The notes under the pieces were generated by a model, which saw nothing but the letters and a program-made list of their open reading frames with translations, was not told the DNA's origin and made no database searches. DNA of 64,000 nucleotides, taken from contig CAITDJ010000104.1 in assembly GCA_903891085.1 (NCBI GenBank), positions 62,001 to 126,000 of the forward strand, written 5' to 3'. Origin of the DNA: an uncultured Bacteroidota bacterium. Lineage in GTDB: Bacteria > Bacteroidota > Bacteroidia > Bacteroidales > F082. Positions 33,185 to 42,382 of the stretch are shown here, one piece after another (position 1 is the stretch's first letter; every line of letters begins with the position of its first letter). The position numbers and the translations under genes were made by a program.

Positions 33185-34678
33185 TTATTTATTGATAGCA
33201 ACCGGATCGGATGCTAAATTTGGATTTGAGTCTATAGCCCATTGTGGCACAGGAAATGTATTTCTATCGGACGAAGATACAGGTTTTTCCCACCATGCAT
33301 TGTTAAATTTTCCAAAACGGATCAAATCCTGACGACGATGCGCTTCAAAAAACATCTCACGGCCGCGTTCAGCCAACAAATCATCGAGGGTAGCGCCCGA
33401 AAATGGATCAACACCGGCTCTTGTGCGAATCTCATTGATCAATGCATCTCCATTACCACCCTGTCGAATCTGACATTCAGCTTTCATCAATAAAATATCT
33501 GCATACCTGAATAACGGGAACTGGTTGCTTAAATTGTCCTTAGCTCCTAGTTTTACCTCAAATTTCACAGCCCGAACACCCGACATACGAATCTGCTCAA
33601 GTGTGAATGTATTATCCATCTGTAAGGCAGGAATATTTGGGGTGAAAACCAAATTGGCACCTTCGGCGGCAACATCAATGATTTCGGCACCTTCGTAAGT
33701 GTATTGTTGTCCCACAAGGAACGAAGCAATACGTTTGTCTGTTGGCTCATACGAGTTGTAGAAGGCTTCCATGGCAGCAAAACCATTCCATGGACCAACC
33801 GACATATTAAAGGTGAGGTTGCTGTTATAGTGCAGGGTGCGCATATGCAGGTTGAACCCCTGATAGGTATCTTCGTTGTAAGGAATGATAAAGATATTCT
33901 CTTTGCATGCTGCATTATCGGTAACAAAAGGTTTCATCGGATCGGCTTCCAGATCGTAAGCACCCAACCCGATCACACTATCGCATGCCTGTTCGGCTTT
34001 GGCCCATTGTGCCGTGCCTGTGTAAACTTCAGCATTGAGATAAAGTTTGGCTAACAACGAGTAAGCCATCCCTTTGGTTACACCTGTTTTGGTGTTAATC
34101 GTGAGTGGTAATAATACCGCACTTTCTTCCACTTCCTTCACAATCGCATCATAAATATCTTTTCTGAAATTTCGTGAAGGACTTACAGGAGCGTCAAGAT
34201 ATGCAGTAACATAAGGCACATCTTTGTAGTTATCAATTAACAAATAATAGTAGTAGGCACGCAGAATCTTGCCCTTGGCTATCCCAACCGCAAGCTCAGG
34301 CGACGGGTCATAGGCCTGCAGCTCTTCGATAAATTTATTGGCTTCTACAGCACCATTGTAAAAGCGGCTCCACATACTGTTGACAGTTTCGGTTTCATTG
34401 TCCCAGGTATGGGTATGCAATAAACGCCATTTACCACCATCATCCCAGTCATTAGCACGGGTAGGGGCGCACATGGCATCAGCCGTAAGTTCCTGGGCAA
34501 ACCAATAACAGCCGCCATCAAGGAATTCGCGCATGGGTGAATAAATAGGACTCATTTTCAATACCGGATCGGCCACATAGTCCGAGGGTAGTATTTTATC
34601 GTAAAGTTCTGTATCCAATTTGGTACATCCAGTCTGAAAGGCTAGTATTACGATGAATGCGATGATTATTTTTTTCAT
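33185..34678 (-). CDS. SusD/RagB-type nutrient-binding outer-membrane lipoprotein
   Basis: 497 residues. Signal peptide ending FQTGCTKLDTELYD with lipobox cysteine at residue 18. The SusD fold is shown by the TPR-like helices (NKFIEELQAYDP, KGKILRAYYYYLLI, KGMAYSLLAKLYLNAEVY) and the C-terminal signature DILLMKAECQIRQGG, INEIRTRAGV and ERGREMFFEAHRRQDLIRFGKF. SusD forms the lid of the SusC transporter and binds the glycan outside the cell. It lies 14 bases after susC and 39 bases before susE. The substrate is inferred to be alpha-glucan from the SusE modules and GH13 enzyme. Confidence 0.95.
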   Translation of the reverse strand: MKKIIIAFIVILAFQTGCTKLDTELYDKILPSDYVADPVLKMSPIYSPMREFLDGGCYWFAQELTADAMCAPTRANDWDDGGKWRLLHTHTWDNETETVNSMWSRFYNGAVEANKFIEELQAYDPSPELAVGIAKGKILRAYYYYLLIDNYKDVPYVTAYLDAPVSPSRNFRKDIYDAIVKEVEESAVLLPLTINTKTGVTKGMAYSLLAKLYLNAEVYTGTAQWAKAEQACDSVIGLGAYDLEADPMKPFVTDNAACKENIFIIPYNEDTYQGFNLHMRTLHYNSNLTFNMSVGPWNGFAAMEAFYNSYEPTDKRIASFLVGQQYTYEGAEIIDVAAEGANLVFTPNIPALQMDNTFTLEQIRMSGVRAVKFEVKLGAKDNLSNQFPLFRYADILLMKAECQIRQGGNGDALINEIRTRAGVDPFSGATLDDLLAERGREMFFEAHRRQDLIRFGKFNNAWWEKPVSSSDRNTFPVPQWAIDSNPNLASDPVAINK

Positions 34679-34692
34679 AACTATTTCCTTTT

Positions 34693-37656
34693 TTATAATG
34701 TAACATTTAAACCTAAGGTGAACGTACGTGTTTTTGGATACACATTGTACTGGTCAAGACCAAATGACAAACCAGAGGTTGAGATTTCAGGGTCAACACC
34801 AGTATAACCGGTAATGGTGAGCAGGTTATTGGAGGTAAAGTAAACCCGGATATTTTTTATTGCCTTGATATTTTTGATGTTATATCCGATGGTGATATTG
34901 TCCAAACGAACGAATGTACCATCTTCGAGGTAATAACTGCTGAGTTTAGGATTGTCGTTCAACCCACGGACTTTTTCGTCCAACGCACTCTGCAATACAT
35001 TGATATCCGGCAACCAGATTGGGTTTCCGAAGATCAATTTTGTTGTATTGAACACTTTATATCCGAATACGCCACGGAAAGCAAAACTGGCATCGAGGTT
35101 TTTGTAGATGGTGAAATAGTTCGACCAGCCCAATTCAAATTTAGGTTGTGCTGAACCAACGTTTCTGCGTTCGGCTTTTTCCAGCTCACGTGTAACACCA
35201 CCCGAAGCGGTATAGAAAAGGAATTTGCCATCAGTCGACAAACCGGCATATTCAGGCATATACCATGAACCCAATGTCATTCCCGGTTTTACCACTTGTG
35301 TCCAGTTGAGGTCGCCAACCAATCCACGACCTGACAGCCAGCCTTCATGTAATTCTTCCATCTGGAACTTGTCGTTAGATAATGAAACTACATTTTGTTT
35401 GTAGCTCGAGAAAACAAATGAGGTCTTCCAATCGAAATTGGCATTGCGCACCGGATAACCCTGAACAAAAAATTCGAGGCCGTTTACTTCAAATTCGCCC
35501 ACATTTGCCCAGATTTTATCAACCGGATATGGTGGAACCGGCACTGAATACTGGCCTAACAGATCATAGGTTGTTTTTTGGAAGAAGTCGATCGAACCCG
35601 AAATTTTATCGTTGAATAAACCAAAATCAAGTCCGATGTTTAATTCTGCGTTTTCTTCCCATTTCAAATCAGGGTTGGCAGCATGCGCAAATTTCATCAG
35701 GATGGATTCTTCACCTGTTTCAAAATTGATGGTGTTGCCAGCTGAATAATAGTACTCAATTCCATTGTAGTTGCCAAATTCCTGATTACCGGTAATACCG
35801 TAACCAACGCGTAATTTGGCAGTGGTGATGAAATCAATACTCTTCATAAATTCTTCGCTGGTAATATTCCACATCATAGATGCAGAAGGGAACCAACCCC
35901 ATTTATTGTTGGCACCGAATTTTGATGAACCATCACGACGGATAGTAGCGGTGAAGAAGTATTTTGAATTGTAGTTGTAAATACCACGGCCAAACAGTGA
36001 AATCAAGCGGTTGCTTCCTTTCCATGATTTGATATCGCCTGCATTTACATTCTGCAGAAATGATAAATCATTCGATTCAACTGTGTTGATGAAAGGTTTT
36101 CTGCCCTGGGCATAAAATCCGGTATTGAGGTCCTCCTGGAATGAATGTCCGGCAACAAAATTCAGATTATGTTTTCCGAATTCTTTTACATAGCGCAAGG
36201 TCGATTCGATAATTTTTGAATCTCTGTTGTCGTACTGACGTTTGCCATAACCATCATATTTACCCAGACGCAGGGTAGTAGGTTCAAAATAGAAGGTTTC
36301 ATAATCGTCGCGTGTATAAGCGAGGTTAACTCCTGCCGAAAATCCTTTGTAAATATCCAGGTCAGCTTTAAAGAATCCGAAGAAACGTTTTGCCTGTCTT
36401 TCATTTTGGATAAGATCGACAATAGCCACAGGGTTGTAATACTGGAACTGACGTTCGATTTCGTAGTAACTGCCATCGGCAGCATACACTGCATCTGTAG
36501 GATTACGCTGGTAGGCCTGATAAAGTACATCATTCGGGCCATTCCCGCCATAATCGATATAATCGTTATTTTCAAAAGTACCCGAAATTCCGGCTGAAAT
36601 GGTCAGTTTGTCGTCAAATGCCTTTTGGTCAATATTGATACGGCCAATGGTTCTCTTTTTTTCAGTACCAATGATTACACCGGCAAAATCCTGATGTGAA
36701 AGTGAAGTACGGAAGGAAGAATTTTTATCACCACCACTCACTGATAGCGCATAGTTCTGAGAAGTACCTTGTCTGAAGATTTCATCCTGCCAGTCAACAA
36801 TGGCACCGCCATCATTAAAGTTGAGGTTATTTTCACTTACATAGTTTCTGATTTGATCGGCACTCAGCAGGTCCAGACGATTGGCTACATTATCAGTTGA
36901 TAAATACGCGTTAAAATCGACCTGAGCCTTGCCTTTGCTGTCTTTACCTCTTTTGGTAGTGATGATAATAACACCATTGGCACCGCGTGAACCATAAATA
37001 GCGGCTGAAGAAGCATCTTTCAGCACGTTGAATGATTCGATATCTTCAGGAGCAATGGTTGTAGGGTCAACGCCCGGCACTCCATCAACCACATACAATG
37101 GGCTTGTGGATGTAGACATGGAAGAAGCTCCCCTGATTTTAATATCGAAACCACCGTTAGGGTCACCACCTTTTTTGGAAACCATAACACCGGCAATTTT
37201 TCCCTGAATACCCTGAACCGGGTCAGTCAACACGCCCTGATTCAATTCAGCGGAAGTAATGTTTGAAACAGCACCTGTACGGTCACTTTTCTTTTGAACA
37301 CCGTAACCGATAACAACCGTCTCTTCGAGCGCGATAGCATCCGGGCCAAGATCAAAATTGATGGTGCTTGTGCCACCGGCTGTTACGGTGGTTTTAATTG
37401 ATTGTGCAATGAAACCAATGAAACTAGCTTCCACTTCTACGGCACCGACAGGAACATTCTCGATCCTGAAAAGTCCGTCAAAATCGGTAACGCTTCCGGT
37501 AAGGGTTCCCTTAATAACAACGTTGGCCCCCGGCATTGTTTCACCGCTTGCTTTGTCTTTTACTACTCCGGTAACAGTCCCCGTTTGGCCGACTGCTGCC
37601 GTAAGCGCAAATAAAACAAACAGCATCGGTAGAATCTGTTGTAATAATTTGTTCAT
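34693..37656 (-). CDS. SusC/RagA-type TonB-linked outer-membrane transporter
   Basis: 987 residues, normal for the family. Signal peptide ending TAAVGQ, a CarboxypepD_reg-like domain (GTVTGVVKDKASGETMPGAN, from about 25), the plug with VVIGYGVQKKSDRTGAV (TonB-box region) and the SusC signature YVVDGVPG, ESFNVLKDASSAAIYGSRGA, NGVIIITTKRG. The barrel follows and ends in TFTLGLNVTL. It imports oligosaccharides through the outer membrane with TonB energy, capped by SusD. It heads an operon with susD and susE; the LacI-type regulator is divergent 271 bases away. Confidence 0.96.
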   Translation of the reverse strand: MNKLLQQILPMLFVLFALTAAVGQTGTVTGVVKDKASGETMPGANVVIKGTLTGSVTDFDGLFRIENVPVGAVEVEASFIGFIAQSIKTTVTAGGTSTINFDLGPDAIALEETVVIGYGVQKKSDRTGAVSNITSAELNQGVLTDPVQGIQGKIAGVMVSKKGGDPNGGFDIKIRGASSMSTSTSPLYVVDGVPGVDPTTIAPEDIESFNVLKDASSAAIYGSRGANGVIIITTKRGKDSKGKAQVDFNAYLSTDNVANRLDLLSADQIRNYVSENNLNFNDGGAIVDWQDEIFRQGTSQNYALSVSGGDKNSSFRTSLSHQDFAGVIIGTEKKRTIGRINIDQKAFDDKLTISAGISGTFENNDYIDYGGNGPNDVLYQAYQRNPTDAVYAADGSYYEIERQFQYYNPVAIVDLIQNERQAKRFFGFFKADLDIYKGFSAGVNLAYTRDDYETFYFEPTTLRLGKYDGYGKRQYDNRDSKIIESTLRYVKEFGKHNLNFVAGHSFQEDLNTGFYAQGRKPFINTVESNDLSFLQNVNAGDIKSWKGSNRLISLFGRGIYNYNSKYFFTATIRRDGSSKFGANNKWGWFPSASMMWNITSEEFMKSIDFITTAKLRVGYGITGNQEFGNYNGIEYYYSAGNTINFETGEESILMKFAHAANPDLKWEENAELNIGLDFGLFNDKISGSIDFFQKTTYDLLGQYSVPVPPYPVDKIWANVGEFEVNGLEFFVQGYPVRNANFDWKTSFVFSSYKQNVVSLSNDKFQMEELHEGWLSGRGLVGDLNWTQVVKPGMTLGSWYMPEYAGLSTDGKFLFYTASGGVTRELEKAERRNVGSAQPKFELGWSNYFTIYKNLDASFAFRGVFGYKVFNTTKLIFGNPIWLPDINVLQSALDEKVRGLNDNPKLSSYYLEDGTFVRLDNITIGYNIKNIKAIKNIRVYFTSNNLLTITGYTGVDPEISTSGLSFGLDQYNVYPKTRTFTLGLNVTL

Positions 37657-37748
37657 ACTCTTATCATTTTTAGTTAAAATTATATGGATTTGGTGAAATT
37701 TTCAATGATAATATCGTTCTCTCAACTTATTGCCTGGAATTTTCAAAA

Positions 37749-37756
37749 CAAATTTA
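37749..37756 (-). promoter_or_regulatory. -7 box TAAATTTG (sus operon, tentative)
   Basis: CAAATTTA on the plus strand. It would give a leader of about 85 bases before the susC ATG; a TTG lies 23 bases further up, longer than ideal spacing. Confidence 0.3.
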
Positions 37757-37812
37757 TCCAATCAATTATGTTTATTAACCAAAATTAACTATTTATTATT
37801 AAAAAACAAGCG

Positions 37813-37822
37813 CAATCGGTTG
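37813..37822. promoter_or_regulatory. Possible LacI-family operator
   Basis: CAATCGGTTG is a 10-bp near-palindrome around a central CG (four of five arm positions pair), similar to the CAAnCGnTTG core of many LacI-family operators. It lies between the divergent regulator and susC, upstream of the tentative sus -33 region. Only one copy was seen. Confidence 0.3.
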
Positions 37823-37927
37823 AAATTTTTAATGTAATCTTTTTATTTTAAAGTGATGTTCAGGAATTTTACTAATTTTATACTGTTATTTTTATTAATT
37901 GTTTTGTTTTCAAATTGATACCGACGC

Positions 37928-38941
37928 ATGAAACACCAGATAACCATTAAGGATATTGCCAATAAACTGGGACTTTCAACATCCACTGTTTCACGGGCAT
38001 TGAAGGATCATCCCGATATCAGTCCAAAAACAAGGACAGCCGTAAAAGAGCTTGCCGGCTTGTTGGGTTACAGGCCAAACAGAATCGCATTAAATCTGCG
38101 TAATAATTCAACCCGCACAATTGGTTTGATTATTCCCGAAATTGAGCACTATTTCTTTTCGGCTATCATCAATGGTATTGAAGAGGTTGCCTATAAAAAT
38201 GATTACAGTGTGATGGTTTTTCAATCAAATGAATCCTACAAACGCGAAGTAATCAATACCCAGGCGGTGCTCACCAACAGGGTCGATGGAGTGTTGGTTT
38301 CCTTTTCGAAGGAGACCCGCGATTTCAGCCATTTTCAGCGATTGATTGATAATGAGATACCGGTTGTTTTTTTCGATCGTGTTACTGACGAACTTCAGGC
38401 CGATCAGGTGGTGGCCGATGATTACCAGGGAGCTTTCCTGGCTGTAAATCACCTGATTGAAAAAGGGTGTAAACAAATTGCTCATTTTGCTGCGCCACAA
38501 TCACTTGCCATAGGACGGAGCCGTTTATCAGGTTATCACGACGCGTTGCTGAAACACAATATTCCGTATAATCCGGCACAGGTAGTGTTGGCCGATACTT
38601 TTGAAACGGCTAAAAAAGCTGCCCACGAGATTCTTCGTAAACCAAATCATCCTGATGGTTTTTTTGCCGTGAATGATATGTCAGCCATCGCCATTATCAA
38701 GGCAGCATTTGAATTGGGTATCAAAGTTCCCGGTGAAATAAAGGTGGTTGGTTTTGAAAACAGCAAATCCTCTGCATTGATCGAACCGGAGCTGACTTCG
38801 GTGGATCAGTTTGGTTTTGATCTTGGGCGCGAAGCCTGTTTGCTTTTACTTAAACGACTCAAAGACGTTGATGATTCTTCGGATTTTAAACCTGTAAAGA
38901 AGGTGATAAAAACCAGGCTTGTTGTGCGGGGAACGAGTTGA
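37928..38941 (+). CDS. LacI-family transcriptional regulator of the sus locus
   Basis: 337 residues. N-terminal LacI HTH (ITIKDIANKLGLSTSTVSRA, residues 3-22) and hinge helix (GYRPNRIALNLR), then a periplasmic-binding-protein-like sensor domain (TIGLIIPEIEHYFFSAII to LTSVDQFGFDLGREA). It is divergent from susCDE, so it probably controls that operon in response to an alpha-glucan breakdown product. Starch loci in Bacteroides often use the membrane sensor SusR; a LacI-type switch is the alternative found in many other Bacteroidota. Repressor or activator action cannot be told from sequence. Confidence 0.92.
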   Translation: MKHQITIKDIANKLGLSTSTVSRALKDHPDISPKTRTAVKELAGLLGYRPNRIALNLRNNSTRTIGLIIPEIEHYFFSAIINGIEEVAYKNDYSVMVFQSNESYKREVINTQAVLTNRVDGVLVSFSKETRDFSHFQRLIDNEIPVVFFDRVTDELQADQVVADDYQGAFLAVNHLIEKGCKQIAHFAAPQSLAIGRSRLSGYHDALLKHNIPYNPAQVVLADTFETAKKAAHEILRKPNHPDGFFAVNDMSAIAIIKAAFELGIKVPGEIKVVGFENSKSSALIEPELTSVDQFGFDLGREACLLLLKRLKDVDDSSDFKPVKKVIKTRLVVRGTS

Positions 38942-39056
38942 GAAGTGGGAAGTGGCACTCTGCTTAAATTGTGTTCTTGTTGCCATTTTTAACTCTTTTT
39001 GGGGTAATTTCGGTCGATGTATTTCAGGCATTGACATCAAAAGAAAGGGGGCCGTC

Positions 39057-39104
39057 GAACTCTTGGCAATTTTTTCAACAATCGGCAAAACCTTAAACCA
39101 GTAA
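39057..39104 (+). pseudogene. 3' remnant of a four-helix-bundle (S23-type) protein gene
   Basis: The last 15 codons read ELLAIFSTIGKTLNQ and a stop, against ELLAIFSTIGKTLKQ in the intact gene at 50229-50588. The 45 bases match at 38 positions, with six of the seven changes silent. After the stop, both copies continue to a shared TAACTTTAGTTCACTTT (39120-39136 and 50602-50618). Upstream similarity is lost by about 39030. This is the truncated end of a second copy, on the same strand as the LacI gene and just after its stop. Confidence 0.75.
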
Positions 39105-39136
39105 TTCAAATACGATGTATAACTTTAGTTCACTTT

Positions 39137-39505
39137 TTACACTGAGCCTGTCGAAGTGTAGTTCACTCCGCACTTCCCTTCTCCCGGCACCCACAAATTT
39201 TCTTTGAAATTGACTATTCTGTCGTTCTCAATAATAAAACCTTCGTTTTCAAGTAGTTCCTGCATCAGGTTCGGACTTCCAAAATGAAATTTTCCGGTTA
39301 ATAGTCCGTTGCGGTTCACCACACGGTGCGCAGGGACGGGCATGGAACTGTGATGTGATTGGTTCATTGCCCAGCCAACCATCCTGGCCGAACCTTTGGT
39401 TCCCAGATAGGCCGCAATGGCGCCATAGGTCGTAACTTTTCCATAGGGGACAAGCCTTGCTATGTCAAGTACACGATGAAAGAAATTGTCTTTTTCAGGG
39501 TTCAT
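39137..39505 (-). CDS. Alkyltransferase-like (ATL) DNA-binding protein
   Basis: 122 residues of the MGMT C-terminal domain type: RVLDIARLVPYGKVTTYGAIA with the HTH Tyr/Arg region (GSARMVGWAMNQ). The methyl-acceptor motif PCHR is PAHR here (residues 58-61, Ala59), so it cannot be a methyltransferase. This is the hallmark of ATL proteins, which bind O6-alkylguanine and hand the lesion to nucleotide excision repair. The start overlaps the 3' end of trmB by 11 bases. The final codons (TSTGSV) lie in a repeat, 39139-39159, so the natural C-terminus may have been altered. Confidence 0.88.
   Translation of the reverse strand: MNPEKDNFFHRVLDIARLVPYGKVTTYGAIAAYLGTKGSARMVGWAMNQSHHSSMPVPAHRVVNRNGLLTGKFHFGSPNLMQELLENEGFIIENDRIVNFKENLWVPGEGKCGVNYTSTGSV
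39139..39159. repeat. REP-like palindromic element
   Basis: ACACT at 39139-39143 and AGTGT at 39155-39159 flank GAGCCTGTCGA, a sequence I know as a common dispersed repeat word (CTTCGACAGGCTCAG on the other strand). It overlaps the last codons of the ATL gene and adjoins the TTCACTTT words of the four-helix remnant. Confidence 0.55.
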
Positions 39506-40172
39506 GTAATCTGAAAGTCACATATTTAATTGTTAAACCTTCGTTCAGCCAACGTTGTTCGTAAAATGTCCGGATGTTTTTTACTTCCATCGGCTGCTCT
39601 ATAGCATAAAGATCGTTGGTCGAAAAGAGTGCGGTATGTTTTTCGTTTTCAATCGTTTCGCAGGTGAAGGCATACAACAAATCACTATCTGTTTTCAAAT
39701 GAATGATTCCATCTTTCGAAAGAAACTGCCTGTATATTTTCAAAAAAAACGGCGAGGTCAGGCGCTTGCGTTCGCGTGCCTGACGGGGTTGCGGATCGGG
39801 AAAAGTGATCCAGATTTCGCTCACCTCATCGGGGCCAAAGAAATGACCAATCAGTTCGATACGTGAGCGAATGAATGCGACATTTGGGATGGATTCTTCA
39901 CTGGCCGTTTTCAGTCCACGCCACAACCGGGCTCCTTTCACATCGATGCCAATGAAATTTTTATCGGGATTGGTTCGCGCAAGACCGATGGTGTATTCAC
40001 CTTTTCCGCAGCCAAGTTCCAACACAATCGGATGTTGGTTTTTAAAGAAATCAGTATGCCAGTTGCCTTTTAAAGCGAAGGATTCTGTTTGAAGTTGTTC
40101 AAAGGTGACTTGAAACAAATTGCCAAATGTTTCATTTTCGACAAAATGATGGAGTTTTTTCTTTCTTCCCAC
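39495..40172 (-). CDS. trmB: tRNA (guanine-N7-)-methyltransferase
   Basis: Methylates G46 of tRNA. 225 residues with SAM motif LELGCGKGEYTIGLA, FIGIDVKGARLWRG, SEIWITFPDPQPRQARERKRL and the C-terminal NIRTFYEQRWLNEGLTIKYV. These are TrmB signatures. The gene follows the HU/SPOR gene on the minus strand by 17 bases and overlaps the ATL gene by 11, so three genes appear co-transcribed. Confidence 0.95.
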   Translation of the reverse strand: MGRKKKLHHFVENETFGNLFQVTFEQLQTESFALKGNWHTDFFKNQHPIVLELGCGKGEYTIGLARTNPDKNFIGIDVKGARLWRGLKTASEESIPNVAFIRSRIELIGHFFGPDEVSEIWITFPDPQPRQARERKRLTSPFFLKIYRQFLSKDGIIHLKTDSDLLYAFTCETIENEKHTALFSTNDLYAIEQPMEVKNIRTFYEQRWLNEGLTIKYVTFRLHEP

Positions 40173-40189
40173 AATGTTTTAATTCGGAT

Positions 40190-41449
40190 TTACACTTTAA
40201 GAAGCCAACAATCTTCGCTCTCTTCTTTCCGGATAATGTTAAGTCGTTCTTTGGCCTGACTGATGTTATCAAAACGCTCAACACTTACCATCCATAACCC
40301 TCTTTTATTCTGTCCCACATGTTCGGAAGTGTAACCTTTGGCACGTAAATCGAGAACAAGTTTATCAGCATTGGTCTTTTCGCGAAACGCACCGGCAATG
40401 ATCAGATATTGTGGTCCCTGAGGTTCAGAAATTATAACTTCCGGTTCGGGTTTGCTTTCAACAACTATGGGTGAAACTTCTGCCAATTGCTCAGCAATTG
40501 TGTCAATGGCTGAAGTTGATTCTGTTTCCACAGGAATAACGGCAGAGTAGGCTGCTGTATCGAGCGGATTATTTACTTCCTGTTCGATTTCTGAGACAAG
40601 CGGTGCTGGTTCAAGGTCATTTTCAACGATTGCCGGAGCCTTTGAAATGCTATTATCCAACGAGTTGAGTGCCTTCACCTTAGGCATGATTTGTTCGATT
40701 GGAAATTTTTCGCTGTTGATGGCGATATAATCATTTGGACTGGCATAGAAAAACGGAACCAATCCAGCATAGGCATTATAATATTGTTGTACAATGTGTT
40801 TGTTCATATATGCCCAACCAATGCCCATCACAAAAACAAGGCTTCCGATAAACATCAATTGCCTTGCATACGGATTTGGCCTTTTTGAAGAAACCATTTT
40901 CGGCCGGACTTCAGGCCTGCGCGTTGATTTCTGTCCGGAAGGCTGCATCTTTACTGGTGTCTGAATAACTTCGCTGACTTCCTGTGTTTTTCTAAATATT
41001 TTACTTTCAATCTTTTCGGGGAACCCATCACGTTGAATAGCCGGTGACACAAAACTACTCAGGCCGAAAGAGGAAGCCATGAAATTCTGATTTTCATCAG
41101 GAATAAAAACAATTTGTTTGTCGCGGTTAAAGGCAAGGCTTCCGATATTCCGAAAATTGATCCTGTGTCCTTTGCTTAATCCGTCGATACATTTATGCAC
41201 AAACCGGTCAAGATTTGATTTGGCGTCCTGATACGAAATGTTCTCTGAACGGGCGACAAGTGAAAGCAGCAGGCCATCGTTGGCGCGAAGGTGTGGGTTA
41301 AAAACAATTTCGCGGTAAGGGGGTTTAAACTGGTGCTTTTGAGGATGAATTGCTGCGCTGTGGTCTTTCGATATAAAACCTCCCAACCCAGGAATGACAA
41401 CACATTCATGTTCGTAGAGGAGGTCAGAAATATAGTGCGCTATTTTCAT
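40190..41449 (-). CDS. HU-CCDC81-type, SPOR-domain envelope protein
   Basis: 419 residues. The N-terminus begins MKIAHYISDLLYEHECVVIPGLGGF and continues to about 130 with KGHRINFRNIGSLAFN; this matches the two CCDC81-like HU domains found in Bacteroidota. A single membrane segment (about 198-216: ARQLMFIGSLVFVMGIGWAY) precedes a linker and a C-terminal SPOR domain (345-419: PQYLIIAGAFREKTNA, GLWMVSVERFDN), which binds denuded peptidoglycan. The layout is cytoplasmic HU-type domains, one membrane helix and a periplasmic SPOR. It could link DNA or RNA to the septum, which is inference. Confidence 0.9.
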   Translation of the reverse strand: MKIAHYISDLLYEHECVVIPGLGGFISKDHSAAIHPQKHQFKPPYREIVFNPHLRANDGLLLSLVARSENISYQDAKSNLDRFVHKCIDGLSKGHRINFRNIGSLAFNRDKQIVFIPDENQNFMASSFGLSSFVSPAIQRDGFPEKIESKIFRKTQEVSEVIQTPVKMQPSGQKSTRRPEVRPKMVSSKRPNPYARQLMFIGSLVFVMGIGWAYMNKHIVQQYYNAYAGLVPFFYASPNDYIAINSEKFPIEQIMPKVKALNSLDNSISKAPAIVENDLEPAPLVSEIEQEVNNPLDTAAYSAVIPVETESTSAIDTIAEQLAEVSPIVVESKPEPEVIISEPQGPQYLIIAGAFREKTNADKLVLDLRAKGYTSEHVGQNKRGLWMVSVERFDNISQAKERLNIIRKEESEDCWLLKV

Positions 41450-41512
41450 TTATCGAAGTTCAAATCTTATCCAGAAATATTCAGGTGGCTAAGATACAAA
41501 TTTTACGTCTTT

Positions 41513-42253
41513 TCAGGGAAAAAGTTTCAATACTTTTTCAAGGTCAGCAGGGGTGTCAATTCCATAACTCTCCGTCTCTGTAATCCCCACAGTGATACTG
41601 ATTCCATTTTCGAGCCATCGAAGCTGTTCGAGCGATTCCGCTTTTTCGAGTGGAGAAGGAGGCAGTTGGGTAATGGTTTTTAATGCACCGTAAAGATAGC
41701 CATATATACCGAGATGCTTGTAATACGAATGATTATTAAACCATTCGGATTGAACAATATTCCTTAAAAATGGAATGGGGTGCCGGCTGAAATAGATGGC
41801 TTTACCCGAAGGTGCGAAAATGACTTTAACGCTGTTTTGATTAAAAAGTTCTTCTTCCGAAAGTATTTTAAAGGCCAAGGTACTTATCTGGGTATTTCCG
41901 GTTTCGAGCAACGAAACAACCTGATTGATCTGTTCAGGCTGAATAAACGGTTCATCACCCTGAATATTCACAACAGCATCAAAATCAGAGGTTTGTTGCT
42001 GTAACGCCTCATAACAACGGTCTGTTCCACTCACATGATCAGTTCTTGTCATGACAACATTACCCCCGAATGATTTTACTTCAGCCACGATTCGTTCATC
42101 ATCTGTTGCAACAACGATCCTATCGAGTTTGGATGCGCTTTCTGCTTTTTCGTACACTCGTTGGATCATGCTTTTGCCATGAATTATTGCAAGTGGTTTG
42201 CCTGGAAACCTGGTAGACGCAAATCGTGCTGGTATGATGCCAATAGTCTTCAT
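41513..42253 (-). CDS. kdsB: 3-deoxy-manno-octulosonate cytidylyltransferase
   Basis: Forms CMP-Kdo for lipopolysaccharide inner core. 246 residues with the nucleotide-binding start IGIIPARFASTRFPGKPL, IVVATDDERI, HVSGTDRCYEAL, VNIQGDEPFI and YFSRHPIPFLRN, all KdsB signatures. It stands on the minus strand between the dNK and HU/SPOR genes, with simple repeats directly upstream. Confidence 0.95.
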   Translation of the reverse strand: MKTIGIIPARFASTRFPGKPLAIIHGKSMIQRVYEKAESASKLDRIVVATDDERIVAEVKSFGGNVVMTRTDHVSGTDRCYEALQQQTSDFDAVVNIQGDEPFIQPEQINQVVSLLETGNTQISTLAFKILSEEELFNQNSVKVIFAPSGKAIYFSRHPIPFLRNIVQSEWFNNHSYYKHLGIYGYLYGALKTITQLPPSPLEKAESLEQLRWLENGISITVGITETESYGIDTPADLEKVLKLFP

Positions 42254-42308
42254 AAATTGTTATTCAGCGTTTGAAGTTCGGAGTTCTCTGCCTCGGAGGC
42301 AAGACGAG

Positions 42309-42336
42309 GGGAGTTGGGAGTTCGGAGTTGGGAGTT
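42309..42336. repeat. Four 7-bp tandem units (GGGAGTT)
   Basis: GGGAGTT, GGGAGTT, CGGAGTT, GGGAGTT without spacer. Just before, at 42274-42284, stands AAGTTCGGAGT, the same word found twice in the repeats before the four-helix-bundle gene (50158-50168, 50185-50195). Confidence 0.75.
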
Positions 42337-42382
42337 ATCATCGTTGTGAATTTATAAAGACATTGTAAAGACATTTTTTAAA

